The notes beneath the pieces are model-generated. The model was not told the DNA's origin. It was given only the letters and a program-made list of their open reading frames with translations, and searched no databases. Source: an uncultured Magnetospirillum sp. (GTDB lineage: Bacteria > Pseudomonadota > Alphaproteobacteria > Rhodospirillales > Magnetospirillaceae). From it: 64,000 nucleotides of DNA. The position numbers and the translations under genes were made by a program. Position 1 is the stretch's first letter. Each line of letters begins with the position of its first letter. The stretch lies in contig NZ_CAINTR010000173.1 in the NCBI RefSeq assembly GCF_903853455.1, positions 41,308-105,307 of the forward strand, written 5' to 3'. Shown here piece after piece: positions 57,315-64,000 of this stretch.

Positions 57315-59296
57315 CCCACCACGCACTTTGCCGGGAATTTGACGGTGATGGCGGTGCCCTGGTCGGGCACCGAGACGATCTCCAGGATTCCGCCATGCAA
57401 CTCGGCCAGCGACTTCGCCAAGGGCAGCCCCAGGCCGACGCCTTCGAAGCGGCGGTCGAGGCCGCTATCGACCTGACCGAACGGCGACAGGGCGATGGCG
57501 ATGTCGCCCTCGGTCATGCCGATGCCGGTGTCGGCGACCCGGAAGAAGAAGCCGCCATCGGGCTCCGCGCCGCCGCTCAGGGTGACGCTGCCGCCGGCCT
57601 GGGTGAACTTGACGGCGTTGCCCAGCAGGTTGAGCAGGACCTGCTTGGTCCGCCGCACATCCAGATGCAGCATCGGCACGTCGTCGGGAACGGCATCGAC
57701 CAGCCGGATCGAGCCCTGGTCGGCGCGGGCCGCCACCAACCGCAAACAGGATTGCGCCAGGGTGTGCGGATCGGTGTCTTCCTCGCTGAGGGTGAAGGCG
57801 CCGATCTCGATGCGCGAAATGTCCAGGATGTCGTTGATCATTTCCAGCAGATGCTGGCCGGCGCCGTTGATGTCGTTGCCATAGGCGCGATAGCGCTCGC
57901 CCACCGGGCCGAACATCTCGCGGCTGATGATTTCGGAAAAGCCGAGGATGGCATTCAACGGCGTGCGCAATTCGTGGCTCATGGCCGCCAGGAAGTCGGT
58001 CTTGGTGCGGTTGGCGGTCTCGGCCAGCGCTTTGGCCTCGCGCAGGCGCTGTTCCGCCTGATGGCGATGGGTGACGTCGTGGGCGATCACCATCACCCGC
58101 GGGACGCCCTCCTGGTCGCCGGGATAGGGGGTGATGGTGGTCTCGAACCAGTGGCCGTCGCGCTCGTCCTCGAAATGGACGGCGCGGCCCTCGGCCACCG
58201 CCTGCTGGGCGAACTCGGCGCGCCGGGTCGCCACGTCCGACGGCATCATCCTCAGGATATTGGCGCCGATCAGATCGTCCTTCCGCCGTCCCAGGCTGGC
58301 GACCGCGCTCTCGTTGAGGTCGAGGATCAGGCCGTCCAGGGTCAGCAGCAGGACGATCAGGCCGGGCGCGTCCAGCATGGCCCGCGCCATGGTCGCCGCC
58401 TCGCGCAGGGCTTCTTCGGCCCGATGACGCGCCGTGATGTCGGTGAAGGTGCTGATGAAGCCCCGGCCGGGAATGGGATTGCCGCGAACCTCGATCACCG
58501 TCCCGTCGGGCCGCTCGCGATCGAAGGAATGCGGCACCATCTTGCGGGCCAGTTCCACCCGCTGGGCGGCCAGTTCCACCGGATCGCCGGGGCCGTATTC
58601 ACCGCGCTGGGCATTGAACAGCATGAAATCCGCGAACGCCTTGCCGGGACTGTTGAAGCTTTTGGGCAACTGGGTCGACTCGAAAAAGCCGTCATTGGCC
58701 ACCACCAGATTGAGGTCGGCGTCGAACACGCAAACGCCCTGGGGCATATGGCGCACGGTGGCTTCCAGCATTTCGGCATAGGCGCGGTGGCGGTCCTCGC
58801 TGGCCTGGAGCGCATGGGTGCGCCGCTCGACCATCTGGTCCAGCCGGTCGTTGGACTCGCGCAGGTTGCCCGACACCTGCCGGGCCACCGTCACGTCGCT
58901 GTAGGTGGTGACGAAGCCGCCGCCGGGCAGCGGGTTGCCGATGATTTCGATGATCGAACCGTCGGGGCGGATGCGATCCATGCGGTGCGGCTCGTACCGG
59001 CAGGCCTGGGCGACCCGCTGGCGGACCAGATCCTCCACCACGCCGGGGCCGTATTCGCCGCGCTCGGCGTTGTAGCGGACGATCTCCTCGAAGGCCATTC
59101 CGTATTGGATCATGTCCGGCGGCAGACGGAACAGGGTCAGGAAGCGCCGGTTCCACAACACCAGCCGCAACTGGGCGTCGAATACGGAAATGCCTTGATC
59201 CAGGTGTTCCAGGACACCTTGCATCATGGCGATATCGACGATTTCCGGTCCCTGACCCAACGGCTTTTCCCCAGCCTTCTTCTTTCGGTGGCCCAT
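57311..59296 (-). CDS. Cytosolic PAS-type sensor histidine kinase
   Basis: A 661-aa kinase without TM segments. Two tandem PAS_7 domains (residues about 25-150 and 165-285) share NAERGEYGPG/NAQRGEYGPG and the ends GGGFVTTYSDVT/GRGFISTFTDIT. A third PAS domain (about 300-420), HisKA with LAAMSHELRTPLNAIL, and an HATPase_c with NLLGNAVKF and VGLGLPLAKSL follow. The PAS_7 type is common in Rhodospirillales kinases. There is no response regulator next to it, so the partner is unknown. It converges on the TlpA-like gene with a 4-nt overlap. Confidence 0.92.
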   Translation of the reverse strand: MGHRKKKAGEKPLGQGPEIVDIAMMQGVLEHLDQGISVFDAQLRLVLWNRRFLTLFRLPPDMIQYGMAFEEIVRYNAERGEYGPGVVEDLVRQRVAQACRYEPHRMDRIRPDGSIIEIIGNPLPGGGFVTTYSDVTVARQVSGNLRESNDRLDQMVERRTHALQASEDRHRAYAEMLEATVRHMPQGVCVFDADLNLVVANDGFFESTQLPKSFNSPGKAFADFMLFNAQRGEYGPGDPVELAAQRVELARKMVPHSFDRERPDGTVIEVRGNPIPGRGFISTFTDITARHRAEEALREAATMARAMLDAPGLIVLLLTLDGLILDLNESAVASLGRRKDDLIGANILRMMPSDVATRRAEFAQQAVAEGRAVHFEDERDGHWFETTITPYPGDQEGVPRVMVIAHDVTHRHQAEQRLREAKALAETANRTKTDFLAAMSHELRTPLNAILGFSEIISREMFGPVGERYRAYGNDINGAGQHLLEMINDILDISRIEIGAFTLSEEDTDPHTLAQSCLRLVAARADQGSIRLVDAVPDDVPMLHLDVRRTKQVLLNLLGNAVKFTQAGGSVTLSGGAEPDGGFFFRVADTGIGMTEGDIAIALSPFGQVDSGLDRRFEGVGLGLPLAKSLAELHGGILEIVSVPDQGTAITVKFPAKCVVG

Positions 59297-59472
59297 GCTA
59301 GCCGATTATGGATCCGGTTTAATAGACGCCGTTTTCGTTGCAGAACAGAACGAGAGGGAGCGATACCAAAAGCACGGTTCAACTTACGATACAAAACAAC
59401 GGTATGGTGTCCTCGACGGGATCAAGATAGAAAAGCCGTGGGGTATTGGTAATCGACCAGGGGGGGGAAACC

Positions 59473-59907
59473 ATGACGCTTCTATGGCGCGAAGAAATGA
59501 GCGTCGGACAGGCCGACATCGACGGCGACCACCGCCAACTGATCGCCATCGTCAACGACTTCATGAACATGGCGAAACGCCTGCCGGGCGACCGCGCCCT
59601 GCACGAAACCTTGATCGGTCTCCACGATTACGCCGCGCTCCACTTCGAGCGCGAGGAGGCGATCCAACGCGCCTGCCACTACCCGTTCCACGAGGAGCAC
59701 AAGCACCAGCATCAGGTCCTGCTGGCCGAAATCCAGGCCATGGCCCGGCGTTATTTCATCGACCGGACCGCGCCGGTGACCAAGGCCTCCCTCGAGGAGA
59801 CCGCCCAGTTCCTTCGCCATTGGCTGGTGGACCACATCATCAAGAGCGACCTGCGCATGCGCGACCACATCGCCAAGCTGCCGCCGTCGTTCCGGCTGCC
59901 GGATTAG
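59473..59907 (+). CDS. Bacteriohemerythrin
   Basis: A 144-aa hemerythrin-fold protein with the diiron ligands in DGDHRQLIAIVNDF, HDYAALHFEREE, FHEEHKHQHQ and HWLVDHIIKSD. It binds O2 reversibly and may sense or store oxygen in the cytoplasm. ATG 59473 follows GGGGGGGGAAACC; the ORF-track start at 59446 is weaker. It is adjacent to and converging with the cyclic-di-GMP gene pair, and divergent from the PAS kinase. Confidence 0.93.
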   Translation: MTLLWREEMSVGQADIDGDHRQLIAIVNDFMNMAKRLPGDRALHETLIGLHDYAALHFEREEAIQRACHYPFHEEHKHQHQVLLAEIQAMARRYFIDRTAPVTKASLEETAQFLRHWLVDHIIKSDLRMRDHIAKLPPSFRLPD

Positions 59908-59909
59908 CG

Positions 59910-60821
59910 CTAATCCGTCGGTCCGTCGGCGCGGTAAAGCACCACTCGGTTACGACCGGCCCGTTTGCCGTCGTAAAGGGCGTTGTCGGCCCGCTCCAGC
60001 GATTCCTCCACCGAGTGGTCGGCGTTGAGCATGGCCAGACCGAAGGTGGCGGTGACGGCGATGGCCCGGCCGGCGGCGTCCTGCAGCTTCAACTGGTCGA
60101 CCGCCGCCCGCATGCGCTCCAGCACCTGGGTGCCGTCCTCCAGGGTGGCGGCGGGCAGGCAGACCAGGAACTCCTCGCCGCCGTAACGATACAAGATGTC
60201 GTAGGGCCGCACCGCCCCGCGCAGGCAATCGGCCACCGCCCGCAGCACCCGGTCGCCGGCGGCATGGCCGAAGGTATCGTTGATCTTCTTGAAGTGGTCG
60301 ATGTCGGCCAGACCGACGCAGCACGGCTGGTCGAGCCGGATGGCGCGGTCGCGCTCGCCGATCAACTGGGACATCATGGTCTGGCGGTTGCCCAGCCCGG
60401 TCAGGGGATCGACGGTGGCCAGGGTCCGCCAGACGTCGCGTTCCAGACTCTGGGCGGCGGTTCCGAAGGCCAGCACCAGGGCCATCATGGCCTCGTAATC
60501 CGAGGTGGTGATGGTCTGGCCGGTGGTGGCGCGGCCGATGATGCGTTCGGCGGTGTCGTGAACCTCGTCATGCAACTCGCCCAACCGGCCGAAACCGACG
60601 AAGCCGCCCAGCAGCGAGTCCTTGGCGCCGGTGAACCAGACGTCGAAGGCGCAGGTGCCGCGATCCGCCGCGTGCGGGTGGCCCTCGCCCCAGTTGAGGA
60701 TGGCGCTGTAGCAATGGCGCAACCAGTCCATATGGCTGCTGAGCGCATGCTGGTAGTCGCTGAGGCCGGCGAAGATCTGTTCGGCCTGAAGATGGGGAAC
60801 GGCCTCGTTCTGAATGCTCAT
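59910..60821 (-). CDS. CZB-GGDEF diguanylate cyclase (DgcZ-like)
   Basis: A 303-aa cyclic-di-GMP synthase. The N-terminal chemoreceptor-type zinc-binding domain shows His and Cys ligands in SSHMDWLRHCYSAI, GTCAFDVWFTG and GELHDEVHDTAE. The C-terminal GGDEF domain has the active site YRYGGEEF and an inhibitory-site RxxD (RPYD) five residues before it. The architecture matches the zinc-responsive DgcZ of E. coli. Its ATG overlaps the EAL gene stop by ATGA, giving a synthase/hydrolase pair in one transcript. Confidence 0.92.
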   Translation of the reverse strand: MSIQNEAVPHLQAEQIFAGLSDYQHALSSHMDWLRHCYSAILNWGEGHPHAADRGTCAFDVWFTGAKDSLLGGFVGFGRLGELHDEVHDTAERIIGRATTGQTITTSDYEAMMALVLAFGTAAQSLERDVWRTLATVDPLTGLGNRQTMMSQLIGERDRAIRLDQPCCVGLADIDHFKKINDTFGHAAGDRVLRAVADCLRGAVRPYDILYRYGGEEFLVCLPAATLEDGTQVLERMRAAVDQLKLQDAAGRAIAVTATFGLAMLNADHSVEESLERADNALYDGKRAGRNRVVLYRADGPTD

Positions 60822-61984
60822 GTCACGCCTTCGCGCCAAGACGCCATCGCCTGCTCGGCTTGAAGCGGCGGAGCGAAATGCAGTCCCTGCCCCATGGCGA
60901 AGCCCAGGTCGAGCAAGGCACGGGCGGTGCCGGCATCCTCGACCCCCTCGGCGATCACCTCGATGTCGAGGCGGCTGCACAGGTCCAAGATGCCCTGGAG
61001 CATCGCCCGTTGCCGCGCCGAGGTCTGACAGCCCTGCACCAGGCAGCCGTCGATCTTGACCATGTCGAACGGCAGGCGATGCAGGATGCTGAGCGACGAC
61101 AGGCCGGTGCCGAAATCGTCCAGCGCGATGCGCAGCCCCAAATCGTGCAGGTCGTCCATGGTCCGCTCGGCGGCGTCCATGTCGTCGATCAGCATGGTCT
61201 CGGTGACCTCCAGACAGATGCGCGACGGCGCCAGCCGGTGCTGGTCCAGCATCCGCCGCAAAGCGTCCACCAGGGAATGATCCTGGAACAGCCAGGCCGA
61301 GAAATTGACGCAGACGAACGGGGAATCCTCGCGCCGGCCCAGTTTGGCGCAGATGGCCATGGCCCGGTCGGCCATGGTCAGATCGATCCGGCGGATCAGT
61401 CCGGTGCGCCGCGCCAACGGCAGGAAGTCGGCGGGACGCATCAGGCCGAGCCGTTCGGACCGCCACCGGGCCAGCGTTTCGTAGCCCAGCACGGTTCCCT
61501 CGCCCAGGTCGATGACGGGTTGCAGATAGGGCTCGATCTCGCCGTCGATGATCGCCTCGGCGATGTCACGCTCGCGCACCACCTCGGCATAGCCCGGCCC
61601 CATGGCCGAGGCGTGAAGGCTGACGCCGTCGCGGCCCAGGACCAGCGCGTTCTGGGTATCGCGCAGACGGCCCACCAGCTTGCGCATCAACTCGGCGAAG
61701 AACGGGTCGGACCGCGCCACCACCTGCTGGATCTGCTCGGCCGAGACCACCACCAGCCGGCAGGTCTCGGTGGCGACGGCGGTGGCCGAACGCGGCAGGC
61801 TGTCGATGACCCCCATCTCGCCGAACACCTCGCCCGGCCCCAGCAGAGCCAGCACCTGACGCTGGCCGTCGCGGGTCAGGGCGATTTCCACCGCGCCGCG
61901 CTCGATCAGATAGGCGGCATCGGCAGGATCGCCTTCGGAAAAGATCAGGCTGCCGGCGACAACGTCCCTACTTAACATCCCCAT
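60818..61984 (-). CDS. Cyclic-nucleotide-binding domain / EAL phosphodiesterase
   Basis: A 388-aa protein. Residues about 1-115 form a cNMP-binding domain (IERGAVEIALTRDGQRQVLA, GEVFGEMGVIDSLPRSATAVA). Residues about 140-385 form an EAL domain with YETLARW in place of EALLRW, FVCVNFSAW, CLEVTETMLI, IALDDFGTG, VKIDGCLV and VIAEGVEDA. The metal-binding and catalytic residues look intact, so it should hydrolyse cyclic-di-GMP. Coupling with the CZB-GGDEF gene suggests opposing inputs: zinc on synthesis, a cyclic nucleotide on breakdown. Confidence 0.92.
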   Translation of the reverse strand: MGMLSRDVVAGSLIFSEGDPADAAYLIERGAVEIALTRDGQRQVLALLGPGEVFGEMGVIDSLPRSATAVATETCRLVVVSAEQIQQVVARSDPFFAELMRKLVGRLRDTQNALVLGRDGVSLHASAMGPGYAEVVRERDIAEAIIDGEIEPYLQPVIDLGEGTVLGYETLARWRSERLGLMRPADFLPLARRTGLIRRIDLTMADRAMAICAKLGRREDSPFVCVNFSAWLFQDHSLVDALRRMLDQHRLAPSRICLEVTETMLIDDMDAAERTMDDLHDLGLRIALDDFGTGLSSLSILHRLPFDMVKIDGCLVQGCQTSARQRAMLQGILDLCSRLDIEVIAEGVEDAGTARALLDLGFAMGQGLHFAPPLQAEQAMASWREGVT

Positions 61985-62033
61985 GTCCCCCTACGTCTTC
62001 CCGCGACAGTGAACCACGCCGAACCGGTGCTGG

Positions 62034-62399
62034 CTAGGGCGGTGGTGGCAGGTCCAGGTCCACGTCGCCCCGCTCCTCCAGCGACGCGCGGGTCAGCAAG
62101 GTGCTGACCATGGCCATGGCGGTGTCCACCGCCCAGCGCAATTGCGCCTCGGCCGGGGCATGGCCGTGAGCCACCGCCTCGGGAAGGATCTGCTTTTGCA
62201 GGAAGGCGGCGAAACCGGCGAAGGCCCGCGCCGCCAGTTCCAGACGATCCGCCGTCACCGTGACGCGGGATCCGGCGTCCGCCGCCTCGGCTGCCAGGCG
62301 CAACTCGGCCATCATCGCCTGGGAGCGGGGATCGTCCAGGCCCGAGGATTTGTTGGCGACGAAGCGCAGCATGGCGGCGAAAAAGGAATGGTCGGACAC
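62034..62399 (-). CDS. Unknown small helical protein
   Basis: A 121-aa, Ala-rich helical protein (MSDHSFFAAMLRFVANKSSG...; ends DVDLDLPPPP) without signal peptide or TM segment. No family is recognised. It is encoded 49 nt downstream of the EAL gene start region on the same strand and could be the first gene of that operon. The dispersed element copy F ends about 15 nt upstream of its ATG. Confidence 0.7.
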   Translation of the reverse strand: MSDHSFFAAMLRFVANKSSGLDDPRSQAMMAELRLAAEAADAGSRVTVTADRLELAARAFAGFAAFLQKQILPEAVAHGHAPAEAQLRWAVDTAMAMVSTLLTRASLEERGDVDLDLPPPP

Positions 62400-62414
62400 G
62401 GAAAAGAGCCTTTT

Positions 62415-62490
62415 TTTGTCCCTCGCCGGGCGGGCGCGCTCGCGCCCTTGGCCGCCGCCTCAATGGCGGCTGGATTCCGGCGGAATGACA
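62415..62490 (-). repeat. Dispersed variable-stem element, copy F
   Basis: Read on the minus strand: GGCCAAGG, hairpin GGGCGC/GAGC/GCGCCC (62432-62447), CGCCCGGCGAGGGACAAAAA. An additional GCCGCC/GGCGGC palindrome and ATTCCGGCGGAATGACAG lie beyond it. Its conserved end faces the start of gene 62034-62399. Confidence 0.7.
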
Positions 62491-62590
62491 GGCCGGTATG
62501 AACGGTAAGCGGAGGATGACACACACTTGATCGCAGTCAAGTTCGAGGGCTACACTCCATGCCATCGTTCCCAGCCTGAGGAGGAGCGAC

Positions 62591-63028
62591 GTGAAGCAAT
62601 CCCGGCCGATCACTCTGACGCGCATCCTGAACGGCAAGCCGGCGACTCGGCTGCTGTTGACGGCGCTGACGGTGGCCGGCTTCATGCTTCAGGGCCTTCT
62701 CCCCGGTCTCGACCTCGCCTTCCGGGGCGATTTCCACCGAACCGCGTTCGGGATCGAGGCCGCCATCTGCCACGCGTCGCCTTCGGGCACGGCCGCGCCC
62801 ACCGCGGACCCTGCCGGTTCCGGCGACGAGGGGCAATCCGACAGTCACGGATGCTGCCTGGTGTGCCAGGTCGCCGGGCTGGCGAAAGGGGCGCCGCCGT
62901 CCCCGACCTTCACACGACCCACCGAAGGAACGGCAAGCCTTCTGACCGCCGCCAGCGCCTCGCGCCATGTCGACGGGCGCGCGTCCCGCCAACATCCCGC
63001 CCGCGCCCCCCCGGCCGACGTGGCGTGA
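62591..63028 (+). CDS. DUF2946-family protein, probable copper-related
   Basis: A 145-aa protein with an N-terminal hydrophobic segment (LLLTALTVAGFMLQGLLPGL). A conserved HGCCLVCQVAG motif in the middle is typical of DUF2946 proteins, and the tail is low in predicted structure (ASRQHPARAPPADVA). DUF2946 genes commonly sit beside PCu(A)C chaperone and TonB-copper-receptor genes; here a PCu(A)C gene follows. GTG 62591 is preceded by GAGGAGCGAC. Function is unknown; metal binding by the Cys/His motif is inferred. Confidence 0.8.
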   Translation: MKQSRPITLTRILNGKPATRLLLTALTVAGFMLQGLLPGLDLAFRGDFHRTAFGIEAAICHASPSGTAAPTADPAGSGDEGQSDSHGCCLVCQVAGLAKGAPPSPTFTRPTEGTASLLTAASASRHVDGRASRQHPARAPPADVA

Positions 63029-63107
63029 CGCCACCGTTTCCCTCATCATTCCATGGGAACACCGCCATTGAGCCAATGGCGGATTTTCGAGTCTTATCGT
63101 CCGGAGC

Positions 63108-63614
63108 ATGCGTTTCATGAAGAAAGTCCTCATCGCCGCCGCCCTGCTGCTGCTCGGCAGCCAAGCCTACGCCGCCGACATCGAGGTGGCCGCCCCGTTC
63201 ATGCGAGCCGCGCCCGTGGCCGGCGGCAACGGCGCCGCCTTCCTGGTCCTCAACAACCACGGCGCCGACGACCGCCTGATCGGCGTCGAGGCCGACATCA
63301 GCAAGGCGGTGGAACTGCATACCCACGTCAAGGACGGCGACGTCTACCGCATGCGCAAGGTCGACGCCATTCCCGTGCCGGCCCATGGCACGCTTGAGCT
63401 GAAGCCGGGTGGCGACCACGTCATGTTCATCGGCCTGAACGCCCCGATCAAGGAAGGCGCCACCGTGCCGCTGACCCTGGTGTTCGAGAAGGCCGGCAAG
63501 GTCAAGGTCGACGTCCCGGTCCAGACGGCCGGCGCCATGGCGCCGGGTGGAGCCATGCCCGGCGGCATGATGCCGGGTGGCAGCATGGGCGGCATGATGC
63601 ACGACCATCACTGA
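63108..63614 (+). CDS. Periplasmic copper chaperone PCu(A)C
   Basis: A 168-aa exported protein (signal KVLIAAALLLLGSQAYAADI) of the PCu(A)C/DUF461 family. The copper site H-x-M...H-x-M-like residues are in AVELHTHVKDGDVYRMRKVD and GGDHVMFIGLNAPIKEG. The C-terminal tail is Met/His/Gly-rich (PGGMMPGGSMGGMMHDHH), probably another copper-binding segment. It supplies Cu(I) to CuA centres with Sco. ATG 63108 or 63117 are both possible starts. It fits the copper-handling theme around nosZ. Confidence 0.92.
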   Translation: MRFMKKVLIAAALLLLGSQAYAADIEVAAPFMRAAPVAGGNGAAFLVLNNHGADDRLIGVEADISKAVELHTHVKDGDVYRMRKVDAIPVPAHGTLELKPGGDHVMFIGLNAPIKEGATVPLTLVFEKAGKVKVDVPVQTAGAMAPGGAMPGGMMPGGSMGGMMHDHH

Positions 63615-63616
63615 GG

Positions 63617-63946
63617 CTAATTGCCCTCGGCGACCCAGGGGATGCGCTGGACGGTGACGCCTTCGTCTTCCAGTTCACGCGCTTCCTCGGGCGAGGCCTC
63701 GCCATAGATGTCGCGGGCCTCGCTGTCGCCGTAATGGATCTTGCGCGCCTCCTCGGGAAAGCGCTCGCCCACGTAGTCGCAGCTGTCCTGAACCTTCTTC
63801 TTCAGGGCGACCAGGACCTTGCGCATCTCGCCCGCCGCCGCCTGGACGTCCAGGGTGGTGCCAGCGGTTCTAATTATAGAACGAAAAGGGATTTCCACGG
63901 CGGAGAAAGTCTGACTCAATAGGTTGTGTGGAACGGCTTGACTCAT
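63617..63946 (-). CDS. Unknown small protein
   Basis: A 109-aa acidic protein with helical segments (EMRKVLVALKKKVQDSC) and an acidic middle (GERFPEEARKIHYGD, EASPEEARELEDEG). There is no signal peptide, TM segment or recognised family. It converges on the PCu(A)C gene with a 2-nt gap. The remaining 54 bases of the window show no further gene. Confidence 0.65.
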   Translation of the reverse strand: MSQAVPHNLLSQTFSAVEIPFRSIIRTAGTTLDVQAAAGEMRKVLVALKKKVQDSCDYVGERFPEEARKIHYGDSEARDIYGEASPEEARELEDEGVTVQRIPWVAEGN

Positions 63947-64000
63947 ACATAACTGCGCTACGAGAGCGGTGCGATTCCCTTCCGGACAAGCGGGAGGGGC

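Noticed and set aside
56927-59452. 841-aa plus-strand ORF opposite the PAS kinase
   Set aside because: Antisense shadow with His/Gln/Arg-rich composition and no recognised domain.

Overview
The window is GC-rich, gene-dense alphaproteobacterial chromosome. Gene content and protein style (c-type cytochromes, nitrous oxide reductase, biotin operon, many PAS/GGDEF/EAL regulators, PAS_7-type kinases) suggest a Magnetospirillum-like member of the Rhodospirillales. That placement is from memory and was not searched. No rRNA, tRNA, CRISPR array, insertion sequence, prophage or magnetosome gene was recognised.

Layout: (a) 1-3.3 kb, a 5'-truncated hybrid histidine kinase coupled to a response-regulator/kinase. 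(b) 3.4-10.1 kb, biotin synthesis: bioB divergent from bioF-bioH-like-bioC, then bioD and bioA. bioA is followed by a one-TM protein whose reading frame contains two repeat elements. (c) 10.1-13.1 kb, a MacA/LolC/LolD-like export ABC system. (d) 13.2-22 kb, an acetate-permease neighbourhood: DUF294/CBS protein, DUF485 protein, ActP, UppP, a STAS protein, MobB, a LuxR-type response regulator and a membrane PAS protein fused to a DnaQ-type exonuclease. (e) 22-26.7 kb, a small unknown protein, a GntR/FCD regulator with a palindromic operator region, a TPR glycosyltransferase-like protein and a TolC-like protein. (f) 26.7-37.6 kb, a minus-strand glycogen operon glgB-[DUF433-DUF5615]-glgX-[rhuM]-malQ-glgP. 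Its bracketed genes belong to toxin/antitoxin- or virulence-associated families and are joined to the metabolic genes mostly by 4-nt ATGA overlaps. (g) 37.8-43.5 kb, small membrane and secreted proteins, MsrPQ methionine sulfoxide repair, an M48 protease with a DUF898 protein, and an AcuI-like reductase. (h) 43.6-55.9 kb, a clade II (NosR-less) nitrous oxide reductase cluster nosZ-cytochrome c-cytochrome c-nosB-nosD-nosG-nosH-nosF-nosL-nosY. It continues by GTGA/ATGA overlaps into ubiE/menG, menA and a BASS-family transporter. (i) 56.1-64 kb, Sco and TlpA-like copper/redox proteins, a PAS kinase, a bacteriohemerythrin, a CZB-GGDEF/cNMP-EAL cyclic-di-GMP pair, a DUF2946 protein and a PCu(A)C copper chaperone.

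How they work together: the nos cluster supplies nitrous oxide respiration. NosGH and two dihaem cytochromes probably carry electrons to the copper enzyme NosZ. NosDFYL, Sco, PCu(A)C and DUF2946 fit copper delivery. The coupled menA/menG genes suggest that menaquinol is the electron source. The glycogen operon contains branching, debranching, disproportionation and phosphorolysis enzymes but no glgA or glgC in view.

The most unusual structures are three. First, accessory genes are threaded into the glycogen operon. Second, a dispersed intergenic element has a hairpin that keeps base-pairing while its sequence changes between copies, and its conserved end always abuts a gene boundary. Third, palindromic repeats have been absorbed in frame into the protein gene after bioA.
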